Source of the DNA: Fodinisporobacter ferrooxydans
Lineage (GTDB): Bacteria; Bacillota; Bacilli; Tumebacillales; MYW30-H2
Reading direction: 5' to 3'
NCBI RefSeq assembly: GCF_022818495.1
Contig: NZ_CP089291.1
Coordinates: 2,118,501 to 2,182,500, forward strand
Length of the DNA: 64,000 bases
The position numbers and the translations under genes are program-made. Below the pieces are notes generated by a model. It worked only from the letters and a program-made list of their open reading frames with translations, was not told the origin of the DNA and searched no databases. Positions 55,452 to 64,000 of the stretch are shown piece after piece; within the stretch, counting starts at the first letter, position 1, and each line of letters starts with the position of its first letter.

Positions 55452-57122
55452 GTGGAACGTTGGTCACTGAATCGTTTGGAAATCGAGACAATTAACGCGA
55501 GAACTTCAATAGATTTGTTGCAGGAACTGACAACTCCTGTGTATCAAAGGGCCGGGTTTCAATATACCAATGACGTTGTCACCATTCCAAGATATTTTTA
55601 TCGTCTGGTTGGCAATGATCAAAGTGAGAAAGAATATTACAAGAAAGTCGAACAATTTTATTTGGCAGTTGAGAAACTTGGAGAATTGGGCAATTGCATC
55701 ACAGATGGATTGGACCGAATGATTTCAGAGGATTTTTTACGATTGTTTGCTTCGGCCTGGGATCGGATTGCGTTGCTGTCAGACATTCAGCCGGATCGGG
55801 TCATTCAGATCTTGCGTACATATGAGCTGTTTCCCGATTTTCCAAACAAGGTATTGCAAAAGCAATTTCAGGAAAATTTCAAGGGATTGCTGGAATATTA
55901 TTTTGATATCAGCCAAGAAATGCTAGAACCGGAAGAATTCAAATCGATCCTTCAGTATTGTATGCATTGGTTGCAAGTGTATCTCAAGCCGATGTGCATG
56001 AACTATGATTATATATACTCGAATCCGAAGTTTTTTTATTACGGAATGATCACAAAAGAAGAGATTTTTTTTCTGATTTACGCAGCCAGTTTCGGATTTG
56101 ATGTGGTGTATATGAATCCGCAATCCGAATGTGATTTTACTCTGCTTGATCCGCAACAATTGTTTAGTATCGAGGAACTTACCTATCAACGAACAGCGAT
56201 CCGCCCATTGCATACGATTCAAACACAGGAACGGGCGGAGACGTTGGCATATCAGTCAACGATCGAGATTGACCAAATGTTGCAGGAGACGGAGACGATC
56301 GCATTCAAAAGTTGGCAATGCGTGGATTGCGAAGTGGAAGCGAAGACGTTAAAAACTACCTATGACGAAATTCTTATTCTGTGGAAAGAACAAGCGATGT
56401 TCCGCAGTCACTGGTCTTATGAAAACAATCGTTTGACAATTCCCAATATCTTTGCAAAAGTAATCGGAAGTCTGAGGGATACAAATGCATTTCTCGGTCA
56501 GGTGAGGAGATTTGCTGAGGCACCCAATACGATTTTCATTTCACAGTTTCCATTTGTAAAAACGCCAACCATGTATCACTCCTGTTTTTTTGAAGTGGCG
56601 TATGACAAGGGCGGGAAGTGGATCATCGAACCGCATCGCTTGCGGCAAGCTGCTTGGTGGCCGTACCGCCATTTGCGCAATGGATTTCAACAGTTGCTGT
56701 CCGAAACCATCGCCGAACTTGTGTTTCGCCATCGTGTCATGGATCCGACGGGTCGATTGCATCCAAACGAATTATCGCAGAAGATTTTTTCGACCCTGTG
56801 CAATTTGGACAAGCCCATTCAAAATCTGATCCAATCCTTTGATTATCCAAAGGAGATTCCAAAACTCGTCCTATACAATGATGGGCAGTCGGGAGATCTG
56901 AGCCTGGAAGATTCCATTGTGCTCACATGCTTGAATGCCATTGGATTTGACATTGTGGCATTCAATCCCGCCGGGTTTAATGATGTGGAATCCTATATCT
57001 ATTCCACACTGTTTGATACGCATCAATTGGATCAGATGGTTTTTGAACTTTCTATGGCTTCGAAAATGCATAAACCGATGCCGGAAAAACTGGGAATTCG
57101 AAAGCTGTTTAGCCTATTTTAG
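55452..57122 (+). CDS. yceG: YceG-family protein of the Ter-type stress module
   Basis: A 556-residue protein resembling Bacillus YceG (a family of Ter-linked biosynthetic modules). It seems to hold two similar halves: VTIPRYFYRLVGNDQSEKEY (about residue 35) and LTIPNIFAKVIGSLRDTNAF (about 325) match each other, as do FFYYGMITKEEIFFLIYAAS and LYNDGQSGDLSLEDSIVLTC, each followed by GFDIVAFNP-like text. No enzymatic motif is evident. GTG start with AGGCGG upstream. It lies 11 bases before telA, as yceG lies before yceH in Bacillus. Confidence 0.8.
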   Translation: MERWSLNRLEIETINARTSIDLLQELTTPVYQRAGFQYTNDVVTIPRYFYRLVGNDQSEKEYYKKVEQFYLAVEKLGELGNCITDGLDRMISEDFLRLFASAWDRIALLSDIQPDRVIQILRTYELFPDFPNKVLQKQFQENFKGLLEYYFDISQEMLEPEEFKSILQYCMHWLQVYLKPMCMNYDYIYSNPKFFYYGMITKEEIFFLIYAASFGFDVVYMNPQSECDFTLLDPQQLFSIEELTYQRTAIRPLHTIQTQERAETLAYQSTIEIDQMLQETETIAFKSWQCVDCEVEAKTLKTTYDEILILWKEQAMFRSHWSYENNRLTIPNIFAKVIGSLRDTNAFLGQVRRFAEAPNTIFISQFPFVKTPTMYHSCFFEVAYDKGGKWIIEPHRLRQAAWWPYRHLRNGFQQLLSETIAELVFRHRVMDPTGRLHPNELSQKIFSTLCNLDKPIQNLIQSFDYPKEIPKLVLYNDGQSGDLSLEDSIVLTCLNAIGFDIVAFNPAGFNDVESYIYSTLFDTHQLDQMVFELSMASKMHKPMPEKLGIRKLFSLF

Positions 57123-57133
57123 GAGGTACGAAG

Positions 57134-58300
57134 ATGAGATTTGGACCGCAAGAAAGTCAAACAATGATTGCTCCAATACAGCCGCAAGCAACTTCACAGT
57201 TCGGTGCCGGGCTACAAGAAGCACAGGTTCTGGAAATTAAGGATGATGGACAGCTAACCACGAATGAAATGGCGTTGCGCCAAGCGCCGGCAGTGATCGC
57301 CATCTCGCAAAAGTTAAATGTCAACGATAAGAACGCAATTTTGGAATTTGGGAATGATCCTGCAGTAAAAATATCATCCTTTGCCGATCGCGTGCTGCAT
57401 ACGATCAAGTCAAAAAGCGTGACAGATTCCGGGGAAATGTTAAAACAACTGGCTACTGTCATGAAAAATTTTGACCATAAGGATTTTGAAGAAGAAAAAA
57501 CAGGTCTTTTCGGGAAGATATTCGGCAATGCAAAGGCGACATTGGAAAAAATGTTTGCAAAGTATCAAACGATTGGAAATGACATCGATAAAATCTATAA
57601 ATCTGTCAATACATACAAAAATGAGATTAATAACGCTAACCTCATGCTGGAAGATATGTTTGCCGAGAATCTTCAATACTATCATGAACTGGAAAAATAC
57701 GTGGCAGCCGGAAATATGGTTGTGGAAGAACTGGAACGGGACGATTTGCCTTACTTTGAACAAAAGGCGCAAAGCGGCAGTCAGGAAGATCTGATGAATC
57801 TCGAAAATTTGCGGAATGTCATAGAACTGATCAAGCAGCGCGTTTATGACCTGGAGTTGGCAAAAGTGGTGGCCATGCAAAACGCGCCGCAAATTCGCCT
57901 GATTCAGAAAGGCAACTACAACTTGATCATGAAAATTCATTCCGCCTTTATTGTGACGATCCCGGTATTCAAAATTGGCCTCATTCAGGCGATCACATTG
58001 AAACGTCAAAAACTGATTGCGGATTCGATGTCTGCCTTGGATGATGCAACAAACCGCATGCTGTTGCAAAACGCGCAAAATATCAAGACACAAGGTGTAG
58101 AGATCGCAAGATTGTCCGGGCAGCCAAGTGTGAAAATCGAAACGGTGGAACAAACCTGGCGAACGATTTTGGAAGGGATTGAAGATACCAGGCGCATCGA
58201 GGAAGAGAATCGCCGTGCACGGGAAGATGGCACAAAACGATTGTCCCAGCTTCAGCGCGATTTTCGCGATAAGATGAAAACATTGGCTCTCTCAAGATAA
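57134..58300 (+). CDS. TelA/YceH toxic-anion resistance family protein
   Basis: A 388-residue, mostly helical, soluble protein of the TelA family (tellurite-resistance related): FGDRVLH-like ISSFADRVLHTIKSKSV, GLFGKIFGNAKATLEKMF, FEQKAQSGSQEDLMNLENL and PQIRLIQKGNYNLIMKIHSA. Much of it is coiled-coil. Function is unknown; family members are linked to tellurite, antibiotic and envelope stress. Start ATG 57134 follows AGGAGG. Confidence 0.88.
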   Translation: MRFGPQESQTMIAPIQPQATSQFGAGLQEAQVLEIKDDGQLTTNEMALRQAPAVIAISQKLNVNDKNAILEFGNDPAVKISSFADRVLHTIKSKSVTDSGEMLKQLATVMKNFDHKDFEEEKTGLFGKIFGNAKATLEKMFAKYQTIGNDIDKIYKSVNTYKNEINNANLMLEDMFAENLQYYHELEKYVAAGNMVVEELERDDLPYFEQKAQSGSQEDLMNLENLRNVIELIKQRVYDLELAKVVAMQNAPQIRLIQKGNYNLIMKIHSAFIVTIPVFKIGLIQAITLKRQKLIADSMSALDDATNRMLLQNAQNIKTQGVEIARLSGQPSVKIETVEQTWRTILEGIEDTRRIEEENRRAREDGTKRLSQLQRDFRDKMKTLALSR

Positions 58301-58312
58301 TATAAACTCTAT

Positions 58313-58340
58313 TTGAATCTATCATATTGAATCTATCATA
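58313..58340 (+). repeat. 14-bp perfect tandem duplication
   Basis: TTGAATCTATCATA occurs twice without a gap in the telA-terC spacer. Likely a replication-slippage duplication; no known binding site is recognised. Confidence 0.9.
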
Positions 58341-58414
58341 GGATAAAAGTTTAAGTTTACAAGCACTCGTTTAGCTGTGCCATGGAAAAAAGAAAAAGGA
58401 GATGTGAAACGATC

Positions 58415-59092
58415 ATGCAATCGTTAGTCGTCAGTTTTCTGTTGATTTTGCTCATCGATGTCGGATTATCTACGGACAATGCAGCTGTCAATGCAGGGAT
58501 TGTCAAAATGTTTCCGAAGCAAATGCGCAATAAAATCATGTTGTTAGGTGTACTCGTTGCCATTCTCATGCGGATTGTATTAACGGCAATTTCGGGATAT
58601 CTCTATCTGATTCCCGGTTTGAAGTTGTTAGGCGGTATCTGGGTTGTGTTGATGGCAATTAAAATGTTCGGTCAGGAAGATGATGAAGAGAAACAAGTAA
58701 ATACAAACGCGGGATATTTAGCGGCAGGCATCATGCTGGGATGGACAGACTTAACCATGTCCATGGACAACGTTCTTGCGCTCATCGGTGCTGCAAACGG
58801 AAATATCTTGCTTGTATCCATCGGTGTGATCATTACGATTCCACTCTTGTTTTTAGCGACAAAAGCGCTTGTTGCAATCATGGAAAAATATCCGAAGCTC
58901 AACTTTATTTTTGCAGGAATTTTGGGATATGTAGGCTTTAAAATGATCTTCGAGGATAGCGGCAACATCATTAAATTTTTCAATTGGGTTGCAACATATC
59001 CGACAAGTTTTTCTGCTTTGTCAGGAGTTCTCATTGTCGTTCTTATCGGATTGTGGGTCAATAGTCGTGCAGTTAAAGCCCGGCAGTCCTGA
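58415..59092 (+). CDS. TerC/YjbE-family integral membrane protein
   Basis: A 225-residue protein with about seven helices. LLIDVGLSTDNAAVNAG carries the conserved acidic D-N-A motif, repeated as WTDLTMSMDNVLALIGAANG in the second half, as in TerC proteins, which are linked to metal (manganese) export. ATG 58415 is taken as start with AAAAAGGAG upstream; the frame is open from 58382. It fits between telA and two VWA genes in a Ter-like stress cluster. Confidence 0.9.
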   Translation: MQSLVVSFLLILLIDVGLSTDNAAVNAGIVKMFPKQMRNKIMLLGVLVAILMRIVLTAISGYLYLIPGLKLLGGIWVVLMAIKMFGQEDDEEKQVNTNAGYLAAGIMLGWTDLTMSMDNVLALIGAANGNILLVSIGVIITIPLLFLATKALVAIMEKYPKLNFIFAGILGYVGFKMIFEDSGNIIKFFNWVATYPTSFSALSGVLIVVLIGLWVNSRAVKARQS

Positions 59093-59106
59093 TATAGATG
59101 TTTTAA

Positions 59107-59175
59107 GTGCGTGTTCAAAAAGTGGTTAAGCAATCCGCCGTGGAGTTTTGACTACTTTTTGAACATCCTCTTTTA
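59107..59175 (+). repeat. Dispersed hairpin repeat, copy C
   Basis: Arms GTTCAAAAAGTGGTTAA (59113-59129) and TTGACTACTTTTTGAAC (59148-59164) pair over all 17 positions if G-T pairs are counted. The loop carries CAATCCGCCGTGGAG, also found in copy B. It ends ATCCTCTTTTA. It sits between the terC-like gene and the first VWA gene. Confidence 0.75.
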
Positions 59176-59205
59176 GAAACTATTTGAAAGTGAGATGAAT
59201 AAACA

Positions 59206-60168
59206 ATGGCTCGTTTTTTACCTGCATCCGATGCAAAAGTTGCGCCAGTCGTCAATAGCAGCAAGAAACATCCGTTTCATAGCGTGTATGCTTCTGCTGA
59301 AGGTGAAATGGTCTATATCAATATGGAAGCGGTAGATGGGCTTCAAAGCGGAATGTCTTGCATTCGTGACATTGCGTTGATCATTGATATCAGTGGTTCC
59401 ATGAATGCATATTACAAAAATGGCGAAGTTGCAAGGTTAGCAACAACGATTGTGGATATGTTGTCATCCTATGACGATGATGGGATTGATTTGTATTTCT
59501 TCTCCAATGGGTTGGTTTACGAGGCCAATGTAAAAAATGCCTCGGAAGTGCAAAAGGCGATTGACCAGGCACTGCTGCAGCCCGGCGCATTACAAAGTAC
59601 AATGCCGACAGCGGCATTTCGCAAATTTACCGATCAATGCAAATCCAAGAAACGTGCCGGAACTGTTTTGTTCCTGACAGACGGAATGATGGATGACGGC
59701 GGACAGGACCTGGAGAATTTTTATACGAATGTGCTTCATACAGAGTTTAAGACAAGAGACCAATTTTATTGTTATGCGGTCGAATTTGGCAGAAGTGCGT
59801 TTGGTGCCTTAAATCGTTTGGATGGAAAATATTTCCCTGAGCAGGGCCCGGAAGACTTGTTTGACCTGGATAATATCAATGATTTGGAAAAAGTGACGTC
59901 TGTTTTGAAACAGGTAGGAGGCATGAGTGCAATCGGCAGCGATGTGGAAATGACGGCAAAATCCGACTCCGGTGCATTAATCGATATGGTAAACACCGAT
60001 TTGATTCCGAATGGAATGGATTCCGTCAATGGACCGATTAACCAGATTATGAGTTTTCGGGTGAAACAAAGAGGACCATTCAATCTTCTTGTCAATATCA
60101 ATGGATATGATCCAATGCATATTAAAGTGACTCCAAAAGGGCTTGATGTGGATCTTGTGATTGCGTAA
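59206..60168 (+). CDS. VWA-domain protein of the Ter module, copy 1
   Basis: A 320-residue soluble protein. The von Willebrand A domain (about 55-235) has MIDAS motif IDISGSMNAYY (D-x-S-x-S) and FLTDGMMDDGG. It is preceded by HPFHSVYASAEGEMVYINME and followed by a small beta domain ending GYDPMHIKVTPKGLDVDLVI. It resembles the VWA proteins of Ter stress systems, which bind metal ions and assemble complexes with TelA/TerC-like partners. Its paralogue follows directly; the two share the whole domain order. Confidence 0.85.
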   Translation: MARFLPASDAKVAPVVNSSKKHPFHSVYASAEGEMVYINMEAVDGLQSGMSCIRDIALIIDISGSMNAYYKNGEVARLATTIVDMLSSYDDDGIDLYFFSNGLVYEANVKNASEVQKAIDQALLQPGALQSTMPTAAFRKFTDQCKSKKRAGTVLFLTDGMMDDGGQDLENFYTNVLHTEFKTRDQFYCYAVEFGRSAFGALNRLDGKYFPEQGPEDLFDLDNINDLEKVTSVLKQVGGMSAIGSDVEMTAKSDSGALIDMVNTDLIPNGMDSVNGPINQIMSFRVKQRGPFNLLVNINGYDPMHIKVTPKGLDVDLVIA

Positions 60169-60264
60169 TGCGCGTGCAGACTTTCGGTCGACGGCGGGAT
60201 CAGCAGCAAGCGGAAACGATATGCAGTTCGAATAGGAGCAGTATGGATAAGGGAGGATTACGGG

Positions 60265-61242
60265 ATGGCTCGGTTTCGTGCATTAGATGAAGTGCAAATT
60301 GTACAAAGTCATAAAAATCATCCGTTTCACAATATTTATGGCGCTGTCGAAGGCGATATGGTTTATATCAATATGGAGGCAATTGATCATTTGAAAAAAG
60401 GAATGACGACACAACGGGATATGTATCTTGTTGTCGATATTTCCGGTTCAATGGAGCAATACTACAAGAGAAAAGGGTTTTTCAGCAATAAGCCTTCCGA
60501 GATTGAAACTTTAATCAGTACGATTGTAGATTCTGTTGCACCATATGATGATGATGGGATTGATGTATTGTTCTTTGGTTCCTTTATGGTATATCGAGCA
60601 AACATATCGAGCGCGTCCGAGGTTCCCAATGCGGTTGAACGCGCCATGCGCAGCCGTGGCGCATTCTCCTCTACCATGCCGATCGATTCCTTTAAAGCGA
60701 TTACCGCGCAAATGGAAGAAAAACACCGTCCTGCTACTGTATTTTTCTTGACAGACGGTGCGATGGACGACGATGGGGATGCACTGCGTAATTACTATAA
60801 AAATGTTTTACATACAAAATGGAAAACAAGAGATTGGTTTTATTGCTACTCAATTGAATTCGGTGACAGCGCGGAAGGTGCATTAAATGTTCTTGATGGG
60901 CTATTTCCACCGGAGCAAGGTCCGGAAGATTTATTTGATTTGGAGAATGTTGATAATCTTTCCAAGATCACTGAGGTTTTACGGCAAGTAGGAGCCATGA
61001 GTGCCATTGGCAGCAATGACGAATTGGTCGCAACTGTAAGCAATGGATGTGTCATTGATATGGTGAATGCGGACTTGATCTCCGGTGGTCAGCAGTCGAT
61101 TGCAGGCAGTATCAATCAAGTGATGAGTTTCCGGGTTCGGGCGAATCAACCCTTTGAATTATCCATTCGGATGGCTGGCTACGAAGAAATGAAGCTGGTA
61201 TGTACACCGAAAGGATTCGATGTGGATATTCGAGTTGCGTAA
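60265..61242 (+). CDS. VWA-domain protein of the Ter module, copy 2
   Basis: A 325-residue paralogue of the preceding gene: HPFHNIYGAVEGDMVYINME, MIDAS motif VDISGSMEQYY, FLTDGAMDDDGD, FPPEQGPEDLFDLENVDNL and the ending PKGFDVDIRVA. A short insert (RKGFFSNKPSEIE) follows the MIDAS and is absent from copy 1. AGGGAGG lies 8 bases before the ATG. Tandem duplication with divergence suggests that the two form a heteromer or serve different partners. Confidence 0.85.
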   Translation: MARFRALDEVQIVQSHKNHPFHNIYGAVEGDMVYINMEAIDHLKKGMTTQRDMYLVVDISGSMEQYYKRKGFFSNKPSEIETLISTIVDSVAPYDDDGIDVLFFGSFMVYRANISSASEVPNAVERAMRSRGAFSSTMPIDSFKAITAQMEEKHRPATVFFLTDGAMDDDGDALRNYYKNVLHTKWKTRDWFYCYSIEFGDSAEGALNVLDGLFPPEQGPEDLFDLENVDNLSKITEVLRQVGAMSAIGSNDELVATVSNGCVIDMVNADLISGGQQSIAGSINQVMSFRVRANQPFELSIRMAGYEEMKLVCTPKGFDVDIRVA

Positions 61243-61381
61243 CGATTTATTGCAATACGATGATGATCTCACACGTTTAGGATCCCGCTCATCCAATCTT
61301 CGCAATCGTAATCCGATAAAATAGCGAACCCCAGTGGCTTATGCGAAATGGCTTATAAATACAATAGGAAAATCGTGAAAC

Positions 61382-61417
61382 AAAAATAGTACCGCATCTT
61401 GCGGTGCTATTTTTCTA
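61382..61417 (+). terminator. Terminator of the Ter module
   Basis: AAAAATAGTACCGCA (61382-61396) pairs with TGCGGTGCTATTTTT (61400-61414) over 15 positions, one G-T pair, with a 3-base loop. The T-rich arm gives the tail. Confidence 0.88.
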
Positions 61418-61655
61418 TCAATAACAATATCAGGAATAATTGAATCCGTTCTATTCGAATGGCATTCTTTGCGGTAGTATACTGATAGGAACATGCTCGA
61501 TATCAGTATTTACATTGTACCGGCCCCAATTTTCTATTTGAATTGTGTGCTGCCAATATACTAGTATCTGGAATATGAATAATTACATCTCCATATTTAA
61601 TGGATTAGAAGAATTGCTTCACGATATTCTGAACAACAGAAAGTTAGGGGAATCA

Positions 61656-62204
61656 ATGGGAAAGGTATTACTTTTGGATCTCGATGATGTTTGCGCATGC
61701 CATAATGAACGTTGGGTCGAAAGATTCTATGAAAAAACAGGGATTCTATTAGATCGAGAAGAATGGAGCAGTTGGGATTTGCATGAAGTATATTCGGAAT
61801 CGATTACAAAGTCTCTCTATGAAATTCTTCAAGAGCCCGGATTTTTTCGATACTTACAGCCCAAATCCGGATGTGTGGAAGGTGTTCGGACATTGTATGA
61901 GGTAGGATTTGAAATTGTATTTGTTACAGCCAGTCCGCCTACTGCCTTATATGAGAAATATGAGTGGATAGAAGAATATTTTCCGTTTATTTCGAAATCG
62001 AACATCGTTCTGACACAAAGAAAAGATTTAGTGTATGGAGATATTCTTGTGGATGACGGCCCGCACAATTTGCTAAGATCGCCTGCGAAAACAAAAATTG
62101 TTTTTGACCATGCGTATAATCGCCATTTGCAGCAGTTTCAAAGGGTGAAAGATTGGAATGAACTTGTAAGGATTTTGAGAGATTATATGGAGGTAGGGGC
62201 GTAA
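61656..62204 (+). CDS. Second 5'-nucleotidase-like HAD protein (NT5C family)
   Basis: A 182-residue HAD protein similar in layout to that at 11318: LLLDLDDVCACHNE near the N-terminus (Asp nucleophile pair), FEIVFVTASPPTALYEKYEW, and YGDILVDDGPHNLL. The frame is open from 61545; AGGGGA just upstream of ATG 61656 and the family N-terminus fix the start. Probable dephosphorylation of nucleotides or another small phosphate. Stands alone between the Ter module and the rRNA operon, with a possible TATACT -10 box near 61480. Confidence 0.82.
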   Translation: MGKVLLLDLDDVCACHNERWVERFYEKTGILLDREEWSSWDLHEVYSESITKSLYEILQEPGFFRYLQPKSGCVEGVRTLYEVGFEIVFVTASPPTALYEKYEWIEEYFPFISKSNIVLTQRKDLVYGDILVDDGPHNLLRSPAKTKIVFDHAYNRHLQQFQRVKDWNELVRILRDYMEVGA

Positions 62205-62335
62205 GGGAACGTGATTTATCCAAAGTAAATTGCAAGTTGTGTGTCTATTTCTAAGAATACTTTATGTTGGGTGAGCAATAATGAAACAATCGCAAGCAAT
62301 ACATGAATTTTAGTGTATTTGTAGAAAAATGAGCA

Positions 62336-62467
62336 TTGTAATGTCTATTATAACCGTGATATGATAACACCTGTCGCCGCAATGGACGGTGAAAACAATC
62401 GACAGAATGCAAGTGATGAAATGCGAAATAATTACCTGTTGATTTGAAATTTCGAATATGATAAATT
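62336..62467 (+). promoter_or_regulatory. Candidate tandem rRNA promoters
   Basis: TTGTAA (62336-62341) and TATGAT (62360-62365) are 18 apart; TTGATT (62439-62444) and TAAATT (62462-62467) are 17 apart. Their position 200-330 bases before 16S, with a leader in between, fits the usual P1/P2 arrangement. A near-perfect hairpin (ACACTAAGTGC with GCACTAAGTGT, about 62638-62662) just before the 16S 5' end is probably part of the processing stem. Confidence 0.55.
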
Positions 62468-62662
62468 ATAAAAACGTCACTGCTTTGGCTGTGTCGGAAT
62501 GATTTAAGAAGTTCCTTGAAAACTAAACAAGTGCAGGGAGTTATATATGTAACTCCTGTCATTAGTCAGCAATGATTCTGACAGGGTCAAGTAATGAATA
62601 GGTAGCTCCGACAACCTTCGGTTGCGGAGTAAATTCACACTAAGTGCTGAAGCACTAAGTGT

Positions 62663-64000
<1,338 letters not shown>

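Overview
The window comes from a low-to-mid GC Bacillota bacterium, most likely a spore-forming member of the Bacilli. Evidence: a Bacillota-type 16S rRNA starting near 62663, SigA-type promoters (for example TTGACC-N17-TATAAT at 38808), strong AAGGAGG-type ribosome-binding sites with frequent TTG/GTG starts, a SAM-I (S-box) and a TPP riboswitch, a sporulation-kinase-like PAS histidine kinase, and Bacillus-type dct and yce genes. The 16S looks compatible with Alicyclobacillaceae, but no database search was possible and the genus is left open.

Layout. 1-5.8 kb: aerobic phenylacetate degradation (tail of a thiolase, regulator PaaX, then paaABCD and an aldehyde dehydrogenase behind a promoter with a palindromic operator). 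5.9-6.2 kb: tRNA-Ala(GGC). 6.3-8.7 kb (minus strand): a polar amino-acid ABC importer. 9.0-11.9 kb: a four-PAS cytoplasmic histidine kinase and a small HAD 5'-nucleotidase. 11.95-14.1 kb: TPP riboswitch, terminator and thiC.

14.2-37.4 kb is the main feature: a composite CRISPR-Cas island. It has a Tneap-like type I-B operon (cas8/Cst1, cas7, cas5, cas3, cas6), a scar region (cas6 remnant, MNT nucleotidyltransferase, HEPN remnant), a cas4-cas1 fusion and cas2, a leader, an array of 72 repeats, and then a type III-A-like operon (second cas6, HD-less cas10, csm2, csm3, csm4, and a CARF-HEPN Csm6-like gene) with no csm5 and no adaptation genes of its own. Upstream of the I-B operon lies an orphan degenerate repeat. 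The 14 bases after it match, except at position 6, a site 67 bp downstream that is preceded by TCA and lies just upstream of a 46-residue hydrophobic peptide gene. This is the layout expected of a CreA-like guide controlling a toxin or the cas promoter, and I regard it as the best candidate for an undescribed element here.

37.5-44.0 kb: LacI-type regulator facing an oligosaccharide ABC importer and a GH13 alpha-glucosidase; a hairpin repeat element sits inside this operon. 44.0-45.6 kb (minus): homoserine dehydrogenase under a SAM-I riboswitch. 45.9-50.6 kb: branched-chain amino-acid ABC importer livJHMGF. 50.7-55.0 kb: TRAP-type binding protein, DctS-like sensor kinase with no adjacent response regulator, and an MFS transporter. 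55.2-61.3 kb: a Ter-type stress module (YceG, TelA, TerC-like, two tandem VWA proteins) without TerD. 61.6-62.2 kb: a second small 5'-nucleotidase. 62.66 kb to the end: the first ~1.34 kb of 16S rRNA. A dispersed terminal-inverted-repeat hairpin element occurs three times (12172, 40257, 59107).
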